64,000 nt of DNA from Anabaena minutissima FACHB-250 (GTDB taxonomy: Bacteria; Cyanobacteriota; Cyanobacteriia; Cyanobacteriales; Nostocaceae): the NCBI RefSeq assembly GCF_014697125.1, contig NZ_JACJRG010000002.1:310001-374000 (forward strand), read 5' to 3'. The notes below the pieces were generated by a model. That model saw only the letters and a program-made list of their open reading frames with translations. It was not told the DNA's origin and ran no database searches. Numbering within the stretch: the stretch's first letter is position 1; every line of letters starts with the position of its first letter. A program made the translations under genes and the position numbers. Below, in pieces: positions 59,733-64,000 of the stretch.

Positions 59733-60320
59733 CTAGAGTAATACATCTTTTAAGATAAGATTCAAGGCACGGCGAACGTATACTTCCCAGGGGTCAATTG
59801 TAGGTCGAAAAACTAGTGCGTATAACATCACTGCACTCATTATGTCGAAAACTAAATCGGGATCGTTCTCAGTTTGAATTTCATTTCTTGCTTTGGCTCG
59901 TTCTAAGACAATCGCAAAAGCTTGTCGTCGAGGTTGTAAGTATTTCGTCCAGTATATCTGAGCAAACTGAGAATTACTATATGCACTGCTAATGATCATA
60001 GAAACCGTTTGTCGCCCAAGCGGACTAAGTGTAATTCGCGCAGCATTCTCGATTAGCGCATCAATATCACCCCAAAAGTTGCCAGTATTCGGAATTAAAA
60101 CTTCTTCTCGCACATTCTCGATGGCATCAGCAACCAATTCTTCTTTACAGGTATAACGTCGGTAGATAGTTGTTTTGCCAACTCTAGCACGAGCAGCAAT
60201 TGCTTCAATACTCATGACATCAAACCCTACCTCTGCCAACAACTCCAGCGTTGCTTGCAATATTGCTTGGTGAGATTGGGTACTGCGAGGTCTCCCAATT
60301 TTTTTGTTGACTTCGTTCAT
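59733..60320 (-). CDS. TetR-family transcriptional regulator
   Basis: A 195-aa repressor-type protein. Residues about 18-64 form the TetR HTH (ILQATLELLAEVGFDVMSIE, then RARVGKTTIYRRYTCKEELV). The C-terminal domain is of the TetR_C group that follows an RPRSTQSHQ basic start (NKKIGRPRSTQ). It is divergent from the P450 gene with 59 bp between the start codons, so it most likely represses that gene and itself. Confidence 0.9.
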   Translation of the reverse strand: MNEVNKKIGRPRSTQSHQAILQATLELLAEVGFDVMSIEAIAARARVGKTTIYRRYTCKEELVADAIENVREEVLIPNTGNFWGDIDALIENAARITLSPLGRQTVSMIISSAYSNSQFAQIYWTKYLQPRRQAFAIVLERAKARNEIQTENDPDLVFDIMSAVMLYALVFRPTIDPWEVYVRRALNLILKDVLL

Positions 60321-60336
60321 AAAGGCTATTATGATT

Positions 60337-60353
60337 TACGAAACGTTAGCGTA
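60337..60353. promoter_or_regulatory. Candidate TetR operator between tetR-like and P450 genes
   Basis: TACG and CGTA arms flank an AAACGTTAG centre in the 59-bp divergent gap; a similar TATCGAAAATAG follows. Size and position suit a TetR operator, but the palindrome is imperfect. Confidence 0.45.
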
Positions 60354-60379
60354 TCGAAAATAGTCTAGAACTAGAGACC

Positions 60380-61741
60380 ATGACCAATCTTTCAACTCAG
60401 CCAAAACTGGCACTTCCTCCTGGTTGTTTCGGCCTACCTGGGATTGGGGAATCTATTCAGTATTTACGCAATCCAGAAGATTTTATCGCCCAGCGACAGC
60501 AGAAATATGGCAATGTCTTCAAAACTCACCTTTTTGGCCGTCCAACCATTGCCTTGATTGGAGCAGATGCTGCGCGTTTTCTATTTATTAATGACGGACA
60601 GCGACTGGAAATGACCAATACGCCTAGCTTTAAAGTGTTACTTGGTGAAAAATCGATCGGCGTGCAAACTGGAACTGCCCATCAAATCTTGCGTCGTCAA
60701 CTGTTTCAAGCCTTTCAGCCAAGAGCATTAGAAAATTATGCTGTAACAATGGCAGAAGTGACACAATGTTACTTACAAAAGTGGGCGCAAATAGGGACAC
60801 TGACTTGGTATGACGAGTTAAAAAGATACACACTCGATATTGCTTGTCGATTGTTAGTTGGAGTTAGCACGGCGGCGGATGAACAGTTAGAAAAAGTCTA
60901 TGAAATTTGGAGTGATGGGCTGTTGTCGATTCCGGTACGTTTTCCTGGTAGTAAGTTTGAGCGGGCGGTTCGAGCAAGAGAACAACTACTCACCCAGTTT
61001 GACAAACTGATCGACCAACGCCAGCAAAATCCAACGATTAAACAGGATATTTTAAGTATTTTATTGGCTGCAAAAGATGAGGAAGGCAATGCACTCAGCC
61101 GAATAGACATAAAAGATAACGTTTTAGGAATGCTAGTGGCGGGACATGAAACGCTAACGTCAGCACTGAGTTCTCTGTGTCAGCTTCTAGCTCAACATCC
61201 AGAGGTGCTAGATATGCTTCGTGCAGAACAACTACGTTTGGGCAACCCCACAACCTTAACCCAAGAAACTTTGAAGCAAATGACCTATTTGGAACAAGTG
61301 CTAAAAGAGGTTTTAAGGCTCATGCCGCCTGTCGTTCGCAGTGGTTCACGTAAAGTTCTGGAATCTTCTGAGTTCGGTGGGTATAAAATTCCGCAGGGTT
61401 GGGATGTGTATTATCAAATTCCTGAAACCCATCAAGATAGACAGATTTACAAGAATTCAGCACGATTTGATCCTGATCGCTTCTCACCAGAGCGGGCTGA
61501 GGATAAACAAAAAGTCTTCAGTCACATTCCATTTGGTGGCGGGATTAGAGAATGTCTAGGCAAAGAATTTGCCAGACTGGAAATAAAGATATTTGCTGCT
61601 CTGATAGTGCGTAGATATCAATGGGAACTCCTACCTAACCAAAATCTGGCACGGACTGTTTTACCTTTCTCTCGTCCTCGTGATGGCTTAAAGGTAAAGT
61701 TTTGGCGGAATGAAAGCAGAAGCGGCGTGAAATCGTATTGA
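60380..61741 (+). CDS. Cytochrome P450 (CYP120-like)
   Basis: A 453-aa soluble haem monooxygenase. The oxygen-binding helix I reads VAGHETLTSAL, helix K has EVLRLMPPV, and the haem loop is FGGGIRECLG with the thiolate Cys392. The PPG-FGLPGIGESI start and the overall text are closest, from memory, to CYP120, the cyanobacterial family related to eukaryotic retinoid hydroxylases. There is no membrane anchor. No ferredoxin or reductase gene is adjacent, so it must use electron donors encoded elsewhere. Control by the divergent TetR regulator suggests induction by its substrate. Confidence 0.92.
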   Translation: MTNLSTQPKLALPPGCFGLPGIGESIQYLRNPEDFIAQRQQKYGNVFKTHLFGRPTIALIGADAARFLFINDGQRLEMTNTPSFKVLLGEKSIGVQTGTAHQILRRQLFQAFQPRALENYAVTMAEVTQCYLQKWAQIGTLTWYDELKRYTLDIACRLLVGVSTAADEQLEKVYEIWSDGLLSIPVRFPGSKFERAVRAREQLLTQFDKLIDQRQQNPTIKQDILSILLAAKDEEGNALSRIDIKDNVLGMLVAGHETLTSALSSLCQLLAQHPEVLDMLRAEQLRLGNPTTLTQETLKQMTYLEQVLKEVLRLMPPVVRSGSRKVLESSEFGGYKIPQGWDVYYQIPETHQDRQIYKNSARFDPDRFSPERAEDKQKVFSHIPFGGGIRECLGKEFARLEIKIFAALIVRRYQWELLPNQNLARTVLPFSRPRDGLKVKFWRNESRSGVKSY

Positions 61742-61757
61742 TAATTGCATTAAAAAA

Positions 61758-61818
61758 GTTAACAGTGAACACTTATTAAATCCTATTAAGAATATTAACT
61801 GTTCACTGATTTGTTAAC
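61758..61818. terminator. Inverted repeat between converging P450 and SPFH genes
   Basis: CAGTGAACA (61763-61771) and TGTTCACTG (61800-61808) form a 9-bp stem with a 28-base AT-rich loop, flanked on both sides by GTTAAC. Placed between two converging genes, it could end transcription from both sides. It also resembles the GTTAACAGTGAACAGT-type repeats of Nostoc. Confidence 0.45.
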
Positions 61819-61824
61819 TACTGA

Positions 61825-62799
61825 CTAACGTCCATTAACTATTGAATCATTTTGAATATCTGAAACAATCGAGCGGATACCTTCTAAAGTAGCGGGAATA
61901 GTACGGGGATCCATAAACATCACCTTGCTACTATCGCTCTTACCGATGGTAGAACCCATATCCAGATAGCCTAAAGCCAGCAAGACTTCTAAAGCTGGGC
62001 GGGCAGTAGCATTGGAGTTGATTTTTTGAGCTATAATTTCTGCGGATTCTGCGATCGCCTGAGCTTTGAGAACTTGTTGCTGACGTTCCGCCTGTGCTTT
62101 CAAAATGATCGCTTTTTGTTCTGCTTCCGCTTGTAAAATTACAGATTTTTGCCTAGCTTCTGCATCTAAGATTTGGGCTTCAGCTTTACCTCTAGCACTA
62201 TTAACAGCCGCTTCCCGTTCACCCTCAGAATTTAAAATTGCTGCTCGTCTGCGGCGTTCTGCTGACATTTGCAGTTCCATCGATTCCGTTACCGCCTGGG
62301 AAGGGATAATGTCTCGCAATTCCACCCGTGTCACCTTCACACCCCAAGGATCAGTAGCAATATCCAAATCTCTTAACAGAAGTTCATTAATTTGGGAGCG
62401 GGCGGTAAAAGTTTGGTCTAATTCCAGTTGTCCCATTTCCGAGCGAATTTGAGTCAGTACCAGATTGGTCATTGCTGAATGGAGATTTTCTACCTTATAC
62501 CAGGCTTTTTCCATATCGACAATCCGCCAATAAATCACCGCATCCACTTCAATACCTACGTTGTCACGGGTGATACATTTTTGGGGTGGAATATCTAAAA
62601 CCTTTTCTCGAATAGTTTCGTGATAGACAATTTTATCTAAAAAAGGAATCACAAAATTTAGCCCAGGTTCAAGTTTTTTGTTATAGCTACCTAATCTTTC
62701 TACTAGAGACTCATTACCTTGATTAATAACTTTAACAGACCCTGCTACAGCAGAACCACCAAGTGCTAAGAAGATAAGTAAAAAAAAGTTTTCTAACAT
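61825..62799 (-). CDS. SPFH/band 7 membrane protein (paraslipin/QmcA type)
   Basis: A 324-aa stomatin-like protein. An N-terminal membrane segment ([20 protein letters not shown]) is followed by the SPFH domain ([20 protein letters not shown], then [16 protein letters not shown]) and a long Ala/Glu-rich coiled coil (about 190-260). Such proteins form ring assemblies in the membrane and are linked to membrane quality control and FtsH function. It lies 47 bp downstream of nfeD on the same strand, the standard NfeD-SPFH pairing. Confidence 0.93.
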   Translation of the reverse strand: MLENFFLLIFLALGGSAVAGSVKVINQGNESLVERLGSYNKKLEPGLNFVIPFLDKIVYHETIREKVLDIPPQKCITRDNVGIEVDAVIYWRIVDMEKAWYKVENLHSAMTNLVLTQIRSEMGQLELDQTFTARSQINELLLRDLDIATDPWGVKVTRVELRDIIPSQAVTESMELQMSAERRRRAAILNSEGEREAAVNSARGKAEAQILDAEARQKSVILQAEAEQKAIILKAQAERQQQVLKAQAIAESAEIIAQKINSNATARPALEVLLALGYLDMGSTIGKSDSSKVMFMDPRTIPATLEGIRSIVSDIQNDSIVNGR

Positions 62800-62846
62800 T
62801 TATTTATGCTCCTGAATATTTGACGTTGAATTTTAACTAATGACTA

Positions 62847-63278
62847 CTAACTACGCAACAGATTTTCTGGCATCACAATTAATGTAGTTCCTTCCCTTCT
62901 CACTACATATACCCTTTGATGAGCTGCAACATTAAGTTGCTCATCGTCGCATAACGCCCGCCAAGAATTACCTTCGTATAGTACCCGCCCTGTTTTACCT
63001 GCGGGAATTTCTGTTAAAGTCTCTGCTGTAATTGCATCTTGGATTTTTGATTTGCGCCGTCGTGGTTGAAAAAACCGCCGAGAAAGCACAATCAATAAGG
63101 TAGAAAGCAACAGCCAAGCTGCAACTTGCATCCACAAAGCCAATCCGAATTGGGATAGTAACGCCACAATTAAGGCACTAATACCCATCATGAAGGCGAC
63201 AAAAGCTGACGGTAAAAACAGTTCCGTTAAACACAGAGCTGCTCCTGCTAGTAGCCAGATTAAGGTAGAAATTGGCAT
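62847..63278 (-). CDS. NfeD-family membrane protein
   Basis: A 143-aa protein with two or three N-terminal membrane helices (STLIWLLAGAALCLTELFLP and following hydrophobic stretches to about residue 66), a basic RRFFQPRRRKSK stretch and a C-terminal OB-fold domain (GKTGRVLYEGNSWRALCDD to RVYVVRREGTTLIVMP). Short NfeD proteins act with the SPFH partner; here the SPFH gene follows at once, so the two form an operon. It lacks the ClpP-like protease domain of long NfeD proteins. Confidence 0.92.
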   Translation of the reverse strand: MPISTLIWLLAGAALCLTELFLPSAFVAFMMGISALIVALLSQFGLALWMQVAAWLLLSTLLIVLSRRFFQPRRRKSKIQDAITAETLTEIPAGKTGRVLYEGNSWRALCDDEQLNVAAHQRVYVVRREGTTLIVMPENLLRS

Positions 63279-63599
63279 AGTGCCATCCTAGACATAGTTA
63301 GTAGTGAGTGGTGTTAGCGGTAGCGCGGCGTTTAGCCGGTGCTGAGTTCTTTTAGCCAACAAGTCGTCATCGCTTCGGCTGAAGCAACCGCTTGTGCGTT
63401 GTAGCGGGAGCATTCTTGTCGAATTTAGGTAACAATGTGTAGTCAGATGTACACAAGTTCAGTGTATTCTAGCCTTCAAGTCTTTGACATCTCAATTTAA
63501 TCGAAATTCACGAGTCGGTTTATGGGTATGGGCCTTTAGACTAATACACAACAAAATGACTCAGGATTCCTGAGTTGATGAGCTAAATACATCAAATGT
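63279..63599. other. 321-bp intergenic stretch with dispersed-repeat material
   Basis: About 63312-63405 is rich in GCGGTAGCGCGGCG, CGCTTCGGCTGAAGC and related palindromic units of the small-dispersed-repeat kind. The rest is AT-rich. I see no ORF. Confidence 0.6.
63559..63575 (-). terminator. Hairpin downstream of rph
   Basis: ACTCAGGA and TCCTGAGT form an 8-bp inverted repeat around one base (a 6-bp stem with a 5-base loop in practice), 24 bp past the rph stop. On the minus strand CATTTTGTTG follows. A reasonable weak intrinsic terminator. Confidence 0.6.
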
Positions 63600-64000
63600 T
63601 TAATTTCTCAAAGTCTCCCAGTCAGGAATTGCCTCTCGTTGAGCAATTAATAATTGTTGAATGCCTTTTTCGGCATAATCTAATAGCTGATTTAATTGGG
63701 TGCGGTTAAAACTGTCTTCTTCTGCTGTGCCTTGGGCTTCGATGATGCCCAAGTTGTCATTCATCACTACGTTAAAATCTACTGTTGCAGCGACATCTTC
63801 TATATAGTTCAAATCTAAATATGGCTCTTGTTCTAATAAGCCAACGGAGACAGCTGCTACTTGTCCAGATAGGGGCGATCGCTCTAATACTCCTCGCTGT
63901 AATAATTGAGAAATAGCGTGAGCTAAGGCGACAAAACCACCCGTAATCGCTGCTGTTCTTGTGCCTGCATCGGCTTGCAACACATCCGCATCTACTGTTA
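63600..64000 (-). CDS. rph: Ribonuclease PH (C-terminal part; 5' end outside window)
   Basis: Phosphorolytic 3'-5' exoribonuclease that trims tRNA 3' ends. The frame is open through the right edge and reads [20 protein letters not shown], then [39 protein letters not shown] and the closing [15 protein letters not shown]. These are the conserved RNase PH C-terminal motifs, including the QADAGTRTA signature. About 133 of the roughly 245 residues are present. Confidence 0.95.
   Translation of the reverse strand, partial: TVDADVLQADAGTRTAAITGGFVALAHAISQLLQRGVLERSPLSGQVAAVSVGLLEQEPYLDLNYIEDVAATVDFNVVMNDNLGIIEAQGTAEEDSFNRTQLNQLLDYAEKGIQQLLIAQREAIPDWETLRN

Overview
The window comes from a filamentous, heterocyst-type cyanobacterium (order Nostocales, Nostoc/Anabaena-like). 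The evidence is psaE next to mutM and ndhO, a PAP/fibrillin gene, many HIP1 octamers (GCGATCGC, e.g. 1600-1607 and 1663-1670), G-rich and heptameric intergenic repeats, and small dispersed repeats (SDRs) of the Nostoc kind. I saw no tRNA, rRNA, riboswitch or CRISPR array.

Left core block (1-5260): mraY (cut by the window edge) and a DUF3134 gene on the minus strand, then a plastid-lipid-associated-protein/fibrillin gene, psaE (photosystem I), mutM (8-oxoguanine repair), ndhO (NDH-1) and malate dehydrogenase on the plus strand.

Accessory island (5335-50212): it is bordered and interrupted by mobile-element debris. On the left is a complete but dead IS982-family element with a 7-bp target duplication and two SDRs inside its transposase. 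In the middle is an ISAs1-family remnant. On the right are a TnsB-like fragment of Tn7-like/CAST type and a XisI C-terminal fragment. Between them lie three minus-strand genes: a 2,085-aa cadherin-like protein, an unrecognised 93-aa protein, and a single 35.1-kb ORF encoding 11,707 residues. Both large proteins open with a DUF4347 domain whose conserved His-Gly and Gly-Cys motifs resemble the catalytic dyad of clan CD (caspase/gingipain-like) peptidases. They then run into long beta-rich repeat arrays with several candidate calcium sites. This is the most unusual content of the window. I read it as a giant cell-surface or extracellular protein system, possibly processed by its own N-terminal domain; that last step is inference.

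Right block (50213-64000): a small redox operon (SDR dehydrogenase, SMP-30-like lactonase, ABM-domain membrane protein) lies divergent from a LysR regulator. A second SDR enzyme without the usual YxxxK pair, an Uma2 nuclease-like gene, a fusion protein ending in an acyl-carrier-protein-like domain without its serine, and a large protein with a degenerate HsdR-N-like nuclease domain follow. Core genes then resume: purQ and purS, a Zur-like Fur regulator, a TetR/cytochrome P450 divergent pair, an NfeD/SPFH membrane operon, and the 3' part of rph at the window edge.
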